A stretch of DNA of 36,171 nucleotides from an uncultured Clostridia bacterium (lineage in GTDB: Bacteria > Bacillota > Clostridia > Oscillospirales > Ruminococcaceae): NCBI GenBank assembly GCA_944387885.1, contig CALXGR010000064.1, positions 1 to 36,171 of the forward strand, in the 5' to 3' direction. Shown in pieces: positions 23,984 through 32,257 of this stretch (positions within the stretch are counted from its first letter, which is position 1; every line of letters starts with the position of its first letter). The notes under the pieces were generated by a model that did not search any database, had not been told where the DNA came from, and saw nothing but the letters and a program-made list of their open reading frames with translations. The position numbers and the translations under genes are program-made.

Positions 23984-24342
23984 CCTTCCTTCACCTTATC
24001 CTTTCCTTTGTAGAGGATAAACTTGTTATTGTAGAGAATCTGCATATATTTGACCAGCCGGTCATACAGAGGCTCGGCCTGCTGGCCGAACTGTTCCTTC
24101 ATTTGAAGGGCAAGTTCCCCCACGGTTTTTACTCCGTCAATTTTCTTCCACAGAAAACTGCCATACTCGTCCAGCTTGATGTGGCTGACACGGGGCGTGT
24201 GGAAGAACTTCTGGGCAATTCCCGCATAAAAACCCCGGTGCACCATGTGGACGGTAACGATTCCCTGCTCGTCCTCGCTCCAGGTATTCTGAGGATTGGT
24301 CAGCGGCACAAAGTCCAGATAATTCTTCTGCTTCTTAGGCAT
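23980..24342 (-). CDS. PqqD-family protein
   Basis: The 120-residue protein matches the PqqD winged-helix pattern: an opening with beta strands, then RVSHIKLDEYGSFLWKKIDGVKTVGELALQMKEQFG, the most conserved part. PqqD proteins bind leader peptides of ribosomal natural products and present them to radical SAM enzymes, but no such precursor is seen here; the window's radical SAM enzyme looks like a sulfatase maturase. I chose the second ATG (24342) because it is 7 bases from GGAG, whereas 24348 would be one base away. It is first in the operon with the small membrane protein and pepD. The assignment rests on pattern, so confidence is moderate. Confidence 0.72.
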   Translation of the reverse strand: MPKKQKNYLDFVPLTNPQNTWSEDEQGIVTVHMVHRGFYAGIAQKFFHTPRVSHIKLDEYGSFLWKKIDGVKTVGELALQMKEQFGQQAEPLYDRLVKYMQILYNNKFILYKGKDKVKEG

Positions 24343-24365
24343 GGTCATTCTCCTATACTTTAATA

Positions 24366-24415
24366 CAAAACAGGGCTGTATACACTAGTATACAGCCCTG
24401 TTTGAGAAAAGACAA
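24366..24415 (-). terminator. 16-bp perfect palindrome: terminator overlapping a promoter
   Basis: AAACAGGGCTGTATAC (24368-24383) and its exact complement (24388-24403) surround a 4-base loop. In the gene direction TTTTGTATT follows, so it can end the OPT transcript. On the same strand TTGTCT (24410-24415), 17 bases and TATACT (24387-24392) form a plausible promoter for the PqqD-like gene, with its -10 inside the palindrome. Confidence 0.7.
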
Positions 24416-24424
24416 TACTGGTTA

Positions 24425-26347
24425 TTACTTAGTCTTCTTCTGTTCCTTGGTGGCAAACAGATAAATGGTTACCAGCAGGGCAGCAAATACGACGAGGCCG
24501 CCGATCTTGCCAATGCTGAAGATGTCGCTGATGTTGATTGCATCGCTTACATAGCCAGCACCGAAGGGGATGATGGCCAGGATGGCCAGCAGGATGCCCA
24601 CAATGCCTTCGCCGGCGATTAGGCCGGAGCAGTAGAGAACGCCGGACTGAACCACACCGTTCTTTTCCTTGTCAGAAGCATACTTCCGCTTCTCCAGAAC
24701 CAGCCGCAGCAGGCCGCCCAGCATAATGGGAACGGACAGGTAGATGGGCAGGTACAGACCCAGGGAGAAGGGCAGTACGGGGATTCCCAGAACCTCTGCC
24801 ATAATAGCGATAGACACACCGGCAAAGACCAGGTTCCAGGGCAGGTTGCCGCCCATAACGCCTTCCACCAGCATCTTCATCAGGATAGCCTGAGGAGCGG
24901 GCAGGTCAGCAGAGCCGTAACCGCCCCAAGCCATGGACAGGAGGTAGAGGATACCACCGATGGCAACAGAGGAAACTGCCACACCGATGATTTCGCCGAT
25001 CTGCTGCTTCTTGGGGGTAGCACCTACCAGGAAGCCAGTCTTCAGGTCCTGAGAAGTATCGCCGGCGATAGCTGCGATGACACAGATGATGCCGCCGATA
25101 ACAATGGCTGCCACCATGCCAGCGCTGCCGTCCATACCGGTGGACTTGAGCAGGATGGTAGAGATCAGCAGGGTTGCAATGGCCATGCCGGATACGGGGT
25201 TGTTGGAAGAACCAATCAGACCAACCATCCGGGAGGACACGGTTGCAAAGAAGAAGCCAAAGACAATAACGATCAGTGCAGTGAAGAAGTTCAGGGGGAT
25301 GGCAGGAACCAGCCACAGAACCAGAGCGATCACCAGAACGCCGATGAGAACAATGGGCATGGGGATATCCTGCTCGGTACGCAGGCCGTTGTTGGCGCCG
25401 CCCTTACCGAAGGAGCCCATGGAATCCTTGAAGGTCCGGATGATCAGGGGCAGAGACTTGACCAGGCTCAGCACACCGCCGCAGGCCACGGCGCCGGCGC
25501 CGATGTAGCGCAGGTAGTTGCCCCACAGGGCGGAAACGCCGTTCTCAGCCACCAGCTGACCAATGGTCATATCGGTGACGGGGAAGAGGATGGTCTCACT
25601 GCCGAAGAGGAGCATCAGGGGCATGAGCACCAGCCAGCCCAGAACGCCGCCGGCAAACAGGTAGGAAGATACCCGGGGTCCGCAGATGTAACCTACACCG
25701 GCCAGAGCGGGCAGAACATCGATGCCAACACCGGAGCCTTTGTACACCGGAATGTCATAGGTGATTTCGCTGGGGAAGATCTTGAGGCCGTCAGCCACAA
25801 ACTTGTACAGGGCAGCGATGAACAGGCCGGAGAATACGGTAGATGCCTTTGCACCGCCCTCCTCACCGGCGATCAGGACCTCAGCACAAGCCTGTCCTTC
25901 GGGGTAAGCCAGAGAGCCATGCTCCTTAACAATCAGAGCGCTGCGCAGAGGGATCATCATGAGTACGCCCAGAACGCCACCGCACAGGGCGATCAGCCCG
26001 ATCTCTACCAGAGAGGGCACGTCACACAGCCCTTCCTTGGCCCACATAAAGAGGGCGGGCAGAGTGAAAATGGCGCCGGCAGCCACAGATTCACCGGCAG
26101 AGCCGATGGTCTGTACCATGTTGTTCTCCAGAATGGAGTCACGGCGCAGAACCTTCCGGATAATGCCCATGGAAATAACGGCAGCCGGAATGGAAGCTGA
26201 AACGGTCATGCCTACCCGCAGACCCAGGTAAGCGTTTGCTCCACCAAAGACCACTGCCAGAATGCAGCCCAGAGTAATGGAGACTGCTGTAAATTCAGGC
26301 AGAACTTTATCGGCGGGAACATAAGGTTGGAAGTCTTTTTTGTCCAC
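24425..26347 (-). CDS. OPT-family oligopeptide transporter
   Basis: The 640-residue protein is almost wholly hydrophobic with about 14-16 membrane segments. Family-like stretches include VFGGANAYLGLRVGMTVSASIPAAVISMG near the N-terminus and NNMVQTIGSAGESVAAGAIFTLPA, the most recognisable OPT block. It should import oligopeptides or a peptide-like metal chelate, coupled to protons. It has its own promoter and precedes the PqqD-like/pepD operon, which supports peptide nutrition. An iron-chelate role (YSL branch) is the alternative. Confidence 0.92.
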   Translation of the reverse strand: MDKKDFQPYVPADKVLPEFTAVSITLGCILAVVFGGANAYLGLRVGMTVSASIPAAVISMGIIRKVLRRDSILENNMVQTIGSAGESVAAGAIFTLPALFMWAKEGLCDVPSLVEIGLIALCGGVLGVLMMIPLRSALIVKEHGSLAYPEGQACAEVLIAGEEGGAKASTVFSGLFIAALYKFVADGLKIFPSEITYDIPVYKGSGVGIDVLPALAGVGYICGPRVSSYLFAGGVLGWLVLMPLMLLFGSETILFPVTDMTIGQLVAENGVSALWGNYLRYIGAGAVACGGVLSLVKSLPLIIRTFKDSMGSFGKGGANNGLRTEQDIPMPIVLIGVLVIALVLWLVPAIPLNFFTALIVIVFGFFFATVSSRMVGLIGSSNNPVSGMAIATLLISTILLKSTGMDGSAGMVAAIVIGGIICVIAAIAGDTSQDLKTGFLVGATPKKQQIGEIIGVAVSSVAIGGILYLLSMAWGGYGSADLPAPQAILMKMLVEGVMGGNLPWNLVFAGVSIAIMAEVLGIPVLPFSLGLYLPIYLSVPIMLGGLLRLVLEKRKYASDKEKNGVVQSGVLYCSGLIAGEGIVGILLAILAIIPFGAGYVSDAINISDIFSIGKIGGLVVFAALLVTIYLFATKEQKKTK

Positions 26348-26649
26348 GATATTCGATCCCTTCTCATATTTCTTTCGCTTTCTCTGTGGGGCGGACTTTT
26401 AGATTCGCCTCACAGACAGCTTATATAATATTACACAAATCGCCAGGAACCGTCAAGGCGAAATTGGTATTATTTGCTCATTTCTTGCTTTCTTGCTTTT
26501 TGTATTAATAATACTTTAAAAAAGCTGTTTTTCCCGGGATGAATTTCTTTTCACTTCGGATGCAAAATATAAACTTGCAGGTCCCGCAAATCCCGTGGTT
26601 CCCCTGTCTTTTCCCTTTTCGGGTCTGTTCTGCCCTTTGTGTTTTTCTG
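26348..26649 (-). promoter_or_regulatory. OPT transporter promoter and upstream palindrome
   Basis: On the minus strand TTGACG (26451-26456), 17 bases and TAATAT (26428-26433) form a good promoter. Upstream lies a perfect palindrome GTATTA-A-TAATAC (26502-26514), with another GTATTA at 26467-26472, possible operator half-sites. TTTCTTGC is repeated in tandem (26481-26496). No gene is supported in this stretch. Confidence 0.55.
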
Positions 26650-26692
26650 CAAAAAACAATGCCGCCAGGAAGAAGCCTTCTTGACGGCATTG
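26650..26692 (-). terminator. Terminator of the 289-residue protein gene
   Basis: CAATGCCG (26657-26664) pairs with CGGCATTG (26685-26692) with further inner pairing. On the minus strand six T follow. Confidence 0.82.
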
Positions 26693-26695
26693 CTT

Positions 26696-27565
26696 TTATT
26701 TTGTTTTACGCTTTCTCCGTATCAGGACCACCAGAAGTACGACTCCCGCCGCCACAAGGACAAAGGGAGCGAAGAGCAGGAGCGTCATCCTCAGGTAGGG
26801 ACTCCGCAGGGTGCTGAAGATTTTTTGGAATCCGTTTTCCTCAATGGTAATGGAAAGGTCCTCCTCCGGAAGGCCCTGTGAAACATACTGGTAGGTTCTG
26901 CTCCCCACCTTTTCAAAGGGCAGGCTGGAGGAAGCGATCACCGGCATATCCTTGTCCAGGTACAGGTTGATGGTCAGACTCCCGAAGTCTTTCCAGCCAG
27001 CCGCCGGGAGAAGATAATACTCGATCCGGCCATCCTTCACATCAAAGTCATATTCCGGATATCCGCCCAACGCGTAGGTGTACTCCACCGACACAACATA
27101 CTCTTCCTGCGGATCAAAATCCAGTTGGAAGGAGATGGCCCAAACCGTTTCCCTGTTTGGGGAAGCCGCTTCGCCGGAACTCAGCACCGCATACTCCCAA
27201 CTTTCGGTTTCCACTCGGCTGTCGTAGCTCAGGGCATATTCTTCTACCCGGAACTCCAGCGGTTCTTCCCGGGCCGTGACCCGGACGCTCCCCTCTTCCT
27301 GGTCAGGACAGAGGAACATGGCAGGAGTGGAAATCTGCTCCCCGGCAGTATTTTTCATGGTGTACTCTGCCCGGATCTGGGCCTTGGCGCCCTCCACCCG
27401 GATATCCAGCGTCTCCGCCGTGACTGCAATATCCTGATTTTTTTCAAAGGTCACAGTGGTTCCCACATCTGAAGGGCGGGGAGCCGCCATATTGGCCAGC
27501 GCCGGGCAGGCAGCGGCCAGAGCAAGCAGGGTGGTCAGGAGAAAAACCGTTATCCTTTTACTCAT
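26696..27565 (-). CDS. Secreted, C-terminally anchored protein of unknown function
   Basis: The 289-residue product has a signal peptide (1-24, ending PALA), a beta-rich extracellular part (about 30-245) with many Glu and Tyr, and one C-terminal membrane helix (about 262-283) ending in RRKRKTK. The mature start has MAAPRPSDVGTTVTFEKN. No family is recognised and no catalytic motif is seen; the fold may be a beta-sandwich. It lies 30 bases downstream of the DUF4352-like lipoprotein gene, so the two are probably one transcript. Confidence 0.8.
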   Translation of the reverse strand: MSKRITVFLLTTLLALAAACPALANMAAPRPSDVGTTVTFEKNQDIAVTAETLDIRVEGAKAQIRAEYTMKNTAGEQISTPAMFLCPDQEEGSVRVTAREEPLEFRVEEYALSYDSRVETESWEYAVLSSGEAASPNRETVWAISFQLDFDPQEEYVVSVEYTYALGGYPEYDFDVKDGRIEYYLLPAAGWKDFGSLTINLYLDKDMPVIASSSLPFEKVGSRTYQYVSQGLPEEDLSITIEENGFQKIFSTLRSPYLRMTLLLFAPFVLVAAGVVLLVVLIRRKRKTK

Positions 27566-27595
27566 AGGGATTTTCTCCTAAGAAAGTCTCCGGGC

Positions 27596-28111
27596 TCAGA
27601 CCGAGAAGTTCACGTTGTACAGGTCGCCTTCCCCATCGTTGCCGTCGGCATCGGTGTACATTTCCAGGTAAACCAACATGAACCGGTCCACATCGGCGGG
27701 AGCCTCGAACAGCATTTCATAAGTAGCGGTATCTCCAGTGAGAAGTTCCCACTCCAAAGGCATGAGACTGTCGTTGAAAGCGTCCACTGCCCAGGCGTAG
27801 TCCTCATCGCCGCTGCCCCACTGGAGCTGGAAGTCGGTATCAAACATGGGAAGAGGTTCGCCAAAGGTGTTGGTTATGGTAACCTTGCAGACTACCAGGC
27901 GGTTGCCCTCTGCGGGGGTATAGCCGTCATATTCTTCAGGGCTGGATACCTCGTCCACAGAGAAGTCAAAGAACATGGTCTCAAAGGTATCGCCTACCTC
28001 ACCAGTGAGCTGAGGCTCCTCCTCTTTCAGGCCCAGGTCGCTGAGGCTGCATCCGGTAAATACCAGCGCCATTGCCAAAACCAGTGCAAGAAGATTCAAA
28101 CATTTTTTCAC
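27596..28111 (-). CDS. Lipoprotein with DUF4352-like (telokin-like) domain
   Basis: The 171-residue protein has a lipoprotein signal (lipobox VFTGC, lipid Cys near 21) and one beta-sandwich resembling DUF4352: GDTFETMFFDFSVDEV, then EGNRLVVCKVTITNTFGEPLPM. Such domains are common in Gram-positive surface lipoproteins, with no defined activity. I chose GTG 28111 because AAAGGA lies 10 bases before it and the signal peptide begins there; an ATG at 28159 would add 16 charged residues. It is probably co-transcribed with the anchored protein downstream. Confidence 0.8.
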   Translation of the reverse strand: MKKCLNLLALVLAMALVFTGCSLSDLGLKEEEPQLTGEVGDTFETMFFDFSVDEVSSPEEYDGYTPAEGNRLVVCKVTITNTFGEPLPMFDTDFQLQWGSGDEDYAWAVDAFNDSLMPLEWELLTGDTATYEMLFEAPADVDRFMLVYLEMYTDADGNDGEGDLYNVNFSV

Positions 28112-28439
28112 TACAGTCACGTCCTTTCTGTTTTTGGGCCGTTCCTTTTCCGGTCCCAAAGGGCATAATGCTGTTTTAAGTGTATCATATTTCTACCCCG
28201 TACACCCGGCTCACTGTAACATTTTTTCACAATTTTCTCACACAAATATCATTTTCCCGGTTTTTCCTCATATTCTTCCTCCAGCCAGAGACAGACCCGG
28301 CCGGCAGTCGTAACTGCACGGGCCGGCAAAATCAGGATAAAATCCGTTCCCTATCCTCCCTGGTTCTTTCATTAAAAACAGTTTAAACAAAGAATATCTC
28401 CGGAATGTTTCCGCCCCTCCAAAGCTTTTCCACGGGCAA
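28112..28439 (-). other. Intergenic region without a supported gene
   Basis: The stretch holds TATGAT near 28183-28188 (minus strand), a possible -10 for the lipoprotein gene with a poor -35, and a GC hairpin in which CCGGCC and GGCCGG (about 28299-28325) enclose GCAGT-CGTA-ACTGC without a T tract. The rest is pyrimidine-rich with no clear RNA gene. Confidence 0.4.
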
Positions 28440-28472
28440 AAAAGCGGAACCTCCCCCAGAGGCTCCGCTTTT
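28440..28472 (-). terminator. Terminator of the TAXI-TRAP/aldolase/AEC operon
   Basis: AAAAGCGGA-CCTC and GAGG-TCCGCTTTT form a stem; on the minus strand six T follow. It lies 46 bases after the AEC gene stop. Confidence 0.85.
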
Positions 28473-28518
28473 GAATCAATTATAAGCGTCCATGAGCATC
28501 CGGCGCGCCGTTCTTTTT

Positions 28519-29466
28519 CTACAGCCAGCCGATCACTCCCAGCAGGAAAATCCAGAGAAACATTGTGACCACCGACAGAACCGTGCTGGCAAACACCATC
28601 TGGCCGGCCAGTTCCCCGTCCCCTCCCATGTTCATGGCCATGGGATAGGAGCCGGAGGCCACCGGGGTTCCAAACACCGCAACCACCAGAAACAGCTCTA
28701 TCCCTCTCAGGCCGATCCCGTAGGCGGCCAGCATGAGGACCAGCGGGATAAAGACCAGCTTTGCAGACAATGTAGCCAGCAGGGCTTTCCCGTTCCGGCG
28801 CATCCGGTCAAACTGGAGTGTTCCCCCCAGGGCAAACATGGCCAGAGGAGTGGTCATATCGGCAAAGTTGGAGATGGGGGATTCCAGGCATTGGGGAAGC
28901 TTGATTCCCAGGGAAAAGAAGATCAGGCCCACAAAACAGCCTTGCAGCATGGGGTTTTTCACCAGCTTGACCAGCAGTGTCTTTCCCTTCAGCTTTCCTC
29001 CTTCCTCATTGAACAGTTCCAGAATGATCACCGAGGTAATATTGTAGATGGTCAGCACCACTGTGACCAGCATGGCCGCTACCGCAGTTTTGTCCGGCCC
29101 GTAGATGGTTTCGGTCAGGGGCAGGCCGAACAGCACAAAGTTGCTGCGGTAGAGAGCCTGAATGATCACTCCCCGCCGGGGATTTTCCTTCACCACTTTG
29201 GGGATCAGGGCCAGGCCCAGCCCCTCCACGGCCAGAATTCCCACTGCCACAAAGAGCAGAAGCTTTACGCTGGGAATGCTGTCCGCACTGGCCGAGTAGA
29301 TATTGTTGAAGGTCATAAAGGGAAACATGACCGCAAAAACCAGCTTTGTCAGCCGATTCAGAAACGGGATATCCACTGCCCCCCACTGCCGGCAGGCATA
29401 TCCCAGGGCAAGGTAACATAAAAACGGAATCACTGCGTTGACGGCAGTGGTAAAACCATGATACAT
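28519..29466 (-). CDS. AEC-family (auxin efflux carrier type) transporter
   Basis: The 315-residue protein has about ten membrane segments with the AEC pattern of two five-helix halves: LALGYACRQWGAV at the start, QALYRSNFVLFGLPL in the middle (typical N-x-x-x-x-G-x-P) and VFGTPVASGSYPMA near the end. Bacterial members often export or exchange organic acids such as malate. It is the last gene of the catabolic operon and could exchange a product acid. Its start has only a weak ribosome binding site and follows a 95-base structured repeat, which suggests separate control. Confidence 0.88.
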   Translation of the reverse strand: MYHGFTTAVNAVIPFLCYLALGYACRQWGAVDIPFLNRLTKLVFAVMFPFMTFNNIYSASADSIPSVKLLLFVAVGILAVEGLGLALIPKVVKENPRRGVIIQALYRSNFVLFGLPLTETIYGPDKTAVAAMLVTVVLTIYNITSVIILELFNEEGGKLKGKTLLVKLVKNPMLQGCFVGLIFFSLGIKLPQCLESPISNFADMTTPLAMFALGGTLQFDRMRRNGKALLATLSAKLVFIPLVLMLAAYGIGLRGIELFLVVAVFGTPVASGSYPMAMNMGGDGELAGQMVFASTVLSVVTMFLWIFLLGVIGWL

Positions 29467-29490
29467 TCAACAGCACTCTCTTCCCGAAAA

Positions 29491-29590
29491 AGCAGGGGCT
29501 GCCAAAAGGCCCTGCACATTTTTCCGGAAACTCGGAGCCAACATATTACTGCGCTCGCAAAATCGGAAAATGGCAGGCTTTTGACAGCCC
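29491..29590 (-). repeat. Long imperfect palindrome between aldolase and AEC genes
   Basis: GGCTGCCAAAAG (29497-29508) and CTTTTGACAGCC (29578-29589) pair end to end; inside, GCCCTGC-ATTTTTCCG and CGGAAAATGGCAGGC continue the helix, giving a hairpin of about 95 bases. On the minus strand the 3' side can instead fold as GCAGGG...CCCTGC with a TTTTT tail (29487-29517), a terminator. It may be a small palindromic mobile repeat or an attenuator. Confidence 0.65.
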
Positions 29591-29599
29591 AGAAACTGC

Positions 29600-30301
29600 T
29601 TACTTGTTGTTCATCATATCCAGGACCCACTGAGGTGCCAGCTGCGGCAGGGCGGTTCCCTCCTGCTTGGCTTTCCGGTATGCAGCAATGGTTTGCTCAC
29701 GGTTATCCTCATAGGCCTTTTTCTTTTCGGCTTCCGCCAGCACGGTCTCTATGTACTCTGCGGGGATCACGCATACGCCGTCGGAATCCCCCACCACCAG
29801 GTCTCCGGGACAAACCTTTACGCCGCCGCAGGTAATGGGGGTGTTGATGTTGCCCTCGTTCTTCTTGATGGGGCCCCGGGGCATGAACCCCCGGCTGTAC
29901 ACCGGGAAATTCAGCTCTACGTTTCCGTCCCGGTCCCGGGTGCATCCGTCGATGACCATTCCCTCAAATCCAACAGCCTGGCAGGCACCCATGATCAGGT
30001 CTCCGAAATAGGCCCGGTCCTTGTACCCCTTGCCGTCAATAACCATAACATAGCCCTGGGCGGCAAAGCTGTAGCTTGCCACATGGATGGGGAAATTGTC
30101 TCCGTTGTCCGTTTCCACGGTCAGGGCCGTCCCCACCACGGTCATTCCCCTTTCCACCGGATTGATTTCCATATCCATGCAGCCCCCGTTGGGGATATCG
30201 ATCTTGGCGGCCTTGACGCCGTCCAGCAGCAGAGGCACATTCAGATTTTTTGCCCGCCGAATCACCGACTCGGGAAGCAAAGGTGCACAATCACAAATCA
30301 T
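29600..30301 (-). CDS. RraA-type aldolase (HMG/CHA aldolase family)
   Basis: The 233-residue protein belongs to the RraA fold. Active-site features are GDLIMGACQAV (100-110), GMVIDGCTRD with R122-D123 for substrate and metal, and late GDSDGVCVIP. These residues mark catalytic class II pyruvate aldolases (4-hydroxy-4-methyl-2-oxoglutarate or 4-carboxy-4-hydroxy-2-oxoadipate aldolase, with oxaloacetate decarboxylase activity) rather than an RNase E inhibitor. It overlaps the TRAP permease stop by 4 bases. With the GalB-like protein upstream, cleavage of a carboxy-hydroxy-oxoadipate to pyruvate and oxaloacetate is the best guess. Confidence 0.88.
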   Translation of the reverse strand: MICDCAPLLPESVIRRAKNLNVPLLLDGVKAAKIDIPNGGCMDMEINPVERGMTVVGTALTVETDNGDNFPIHVASYSFAAQGYVMVIDGKGYKDRAYFGDLIMGACQAVGFEGMVIDGCTRDRDGNVELNFPVYSRGFMPRGPIKKNEGNINTPITCGGVKVCPGDLVVGDSDGVCVIPAEYIETVLAEAEKKKAYEDNREQTIAAYRKAKQEGTALPQLAPQWVLDMMNNK

Positions 30302-32217
30302 GCTTGAGTTCCTTCTTTCTTACCAGAAATCATGGCCAGCATCAGAACACCGGCGCCTACCACAAAGCCTGCCAGATTCAGCACCAGGGGTTCCTTTATC
30401 ATAAGACAGACGCCGCACACCAGCAGGATGATCCGTTCGGGGACCTTCAGGTCACGGCCAAACCAGCCGAAGAGGGACAGTGCCATAAAGCAGCAGCCGA
30501 CCAGGGCAGTGCAGACACTGAGCACCACCATGGGTGTAAAGCTGAATGTGGCGGTAGCGCTGTCAAAGCAGAGAAGCTCTGTATTATAAAGGAATACAAA
30601 GGGAATTACGAAGGCGGCAGCGCCCAGCTTTACGGCCTGGAGACCGGTCTTCCACATATCGCCGCCGGAAATACCGATGGCTGCGAATACGGCCAATGCC
30701 ACAGGAGGAGTGATGGCAGCGATAACGCCGTAGTAGAGAATGAACATGTGTGCGGAGACGGTGGCCACGCCCAGGTCGATCATGGCGGGAGCTACCAGAA
30801 CAGCCAGCACAATGTAGCAGGCGGAGGTGGGCAGGCCCATTCCCAGCAGCAGACATACAAAGGCAGTCAGCAGGCCCATGACAAAGATATGTCCGCCGGA
30901 GAGAGCAGTGATCAGGCCGGAAATCCGCAGGCCCAGACCGGTGATATTGATGGCACCCACAATGGCACCAGCGATCATACAGGCGATGGATACGGTCATA
31001 ATGGACTTGGCCGAGTCCACACAGAGCTGCTTCAGGTTCTCAAGGGTGAACTTCTGCCGGTTGGTGAGAAGGCCGATCACCACACAGAGGATGATGGTCA
31101 GCAGAGCGGAACGCTGGGTGCTGAAGCCATACATCATAAGAGCTACCAGGGTTACAATGGGCAGGAAATAGAACCAGCCCCGCTTGAAGATCTGCCACAC
31201 GGTAGGAGCGTTGGGATCGGGGGTTTTCACCGGGATCCGGTTTTTATGAGAGTAGGAGAAAATAGAGACAGAAATGGTCAGGTAATACATGATTGCAGGC
31301 ATAAGCGCTGCAAGGCAGATGGTGGTGTAGGGCAGACTGGTGGCATCCGACATCAGGAATGCTACAGCCCCCATGACCGGGGGCATGATCTGGCCGCCGT
31401 TGGAAGCCACTGCCTCAATGGCACCGGCAGTATCCTTGTCAAAGCCGGTCTTCTTCATGAGGGGAATGGTGAAGGTACCGGTGGTCACCACGTTGGCGGC
31501 ACCGGAGCCGTTGACCATGCCCATAAGCATGGAGGAATACACCGCAGCCTGTGCAGGTCCGCCGCAGATTTTTCCGAAGGCTGCAAAGGAAATATCCACA
31601 AAGAACTCACCGGCACCGATAAAGGCCAGCACAGAGCCAAAGATGACGAAGAGGAAAATAAAGTTTGCCGCTGTGCTCAATGCACTGCCGAACAAGCCCT
31701 CGCTGCTCACCATCATGTAGGTGCCCAGGCGGGTCAGGGAGACGTTTGCCGTGGCAAATGCTCCGGGCAGATACGGTCCCACCAAAGTGTAGATCAGGAA
31801 CAGCAGGCTCAGGGTGGGCAGGATCTTGCCCAAGGCCCGGTACGCCACGATCAGGGCAACCACCAGAAATACAATGGAGATATACTGCTGGAAGGGGCTG
31901 TACAGGTTGGCAGAGGCTGCATTGTTATTCCGCATGGCAATTACCTCAAAAGAGGTGATCGCCGTAATAATAATGAACAAAACGTCCACTACCCGGGATA
32001 ACTTTTTCCACTTCATGGGTTTTGTCAGCAGGAAATAAGATACGACCAGGGCGCCGTGAATCACGGCCTGGGTGGTCTTGTTCAGGGTCAGCAGCGGGGA
32101 TGCCGCAAGCAGGTGGAACAGCGTCAGGGCAATGGCAACAGCGACGCTGAGGATGTTGAAAATCTTGTCTGATTTGGACACAGTCTCAAGCCTTTGATCT
32201 TTTGGCTGGTCGCTCAT
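30298..32217 (-). CDS. TRAP transporter fused permease (DctQM-type, TAXI-associated)
   Basis: The 639-residue protein fuses the small and large TRAP permease subunits, the usual form for TAXI systems. Motifs include GGPAQAAVYSSMLMGMVNGSGAANVVTTG and EAVASNGGQIMPPVMGAVAFLM in the large-subunit part, and LPTSACYIVLAVL. It has roughly 17-18 membrane segments. It sits 40 bases after the TAXI receptor gene and should import that receptor's ligand using an ion gradient. The 4-base overlap with the aldolase gene couples uptake to catabolism. Confidence 0.94.
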   Translation of the reverse strand: MSDQPKDQRLETVSKSDKIFNILSVAVAIALTLFHLLAASPLLTLNKTTQAVIHGALVVSYFLLTKPMKWKKLSRVVDVLFIIITAITSFEVIAMRNNNAASANLYSPFQQYISIVFLVVALIVAYRALGKILPTLSLLFLIYTLVGPYLPGAFATANVSLTRLGTYMMVSSEGLFGSALSTAANFIFLFVIFGSVLAFIGAGEFFVDISFAAFGKICGGPAQAAVYSSMLMGMVNGSGAANVVTTGTFTIPLMKKTGFDKDTAGAIEAVASNGGQIMPPVMGAVAFLMSDATSLPYTTICLAALMPAIMYYLTISVSIFSYSHKNRIPVKTPDPNAPTVWQIFKRGWFYFLPIVTLVALMMYGFSTQRSALLTIILCVVIGLLTNRQKFTLENLKQLCVDSAKSIMTVSIACMIAGAIVGAINITGLGLRISGLITALSGGHIFVMGLLTAFVCLLLGMGLPTSACYIVLAVLVAPAMIDLGVATVSAHMFILYYGVIAAITPPVALAVFAAIGISGGDMWKTGLQAVKLGAAAFVIPFVFLYNTELLCFDSATATFSFTPMVVLSVCTALVGCCFMALSLFGWFGRDLKVPERIILLVCGVCLMIKEPLVLNLAGFVVGAGVLMLAMISGKKEGTQA

Positions 32218-32257
32218 GGTTGATTCCTCCTTTGTATTTCAGTATTGTGCCGGAGGA

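Noticed and set aside
21977..24013. Plus-strand open frame of 678 codons
   Set aside because: Antisense to pepD and its neighbour, crosses a strong terminator and lacks family features.
23639..24342. RiPP biosynthesis cluster around the PqqD-like protein
   Set aside because: No precursor-like small gene, no dedicated radical SAM enzyme beside it, and the partners are a dipeptidase and a peptide transporter.
29600..30301. Regulator of RNase E activity
   Set aside because: The RraA fold is shared, but the catalytic R-D pair and pathway neighbours point to an aldolase.
30250..32001. Plus-strand open frame of 583 codons rich in His, Gln and Gly
   Set aside because: It mirrors the fused TRAP permease on the other strand; the His/Gln-rich composition is what antisense of a hydrophobic protein looks like.
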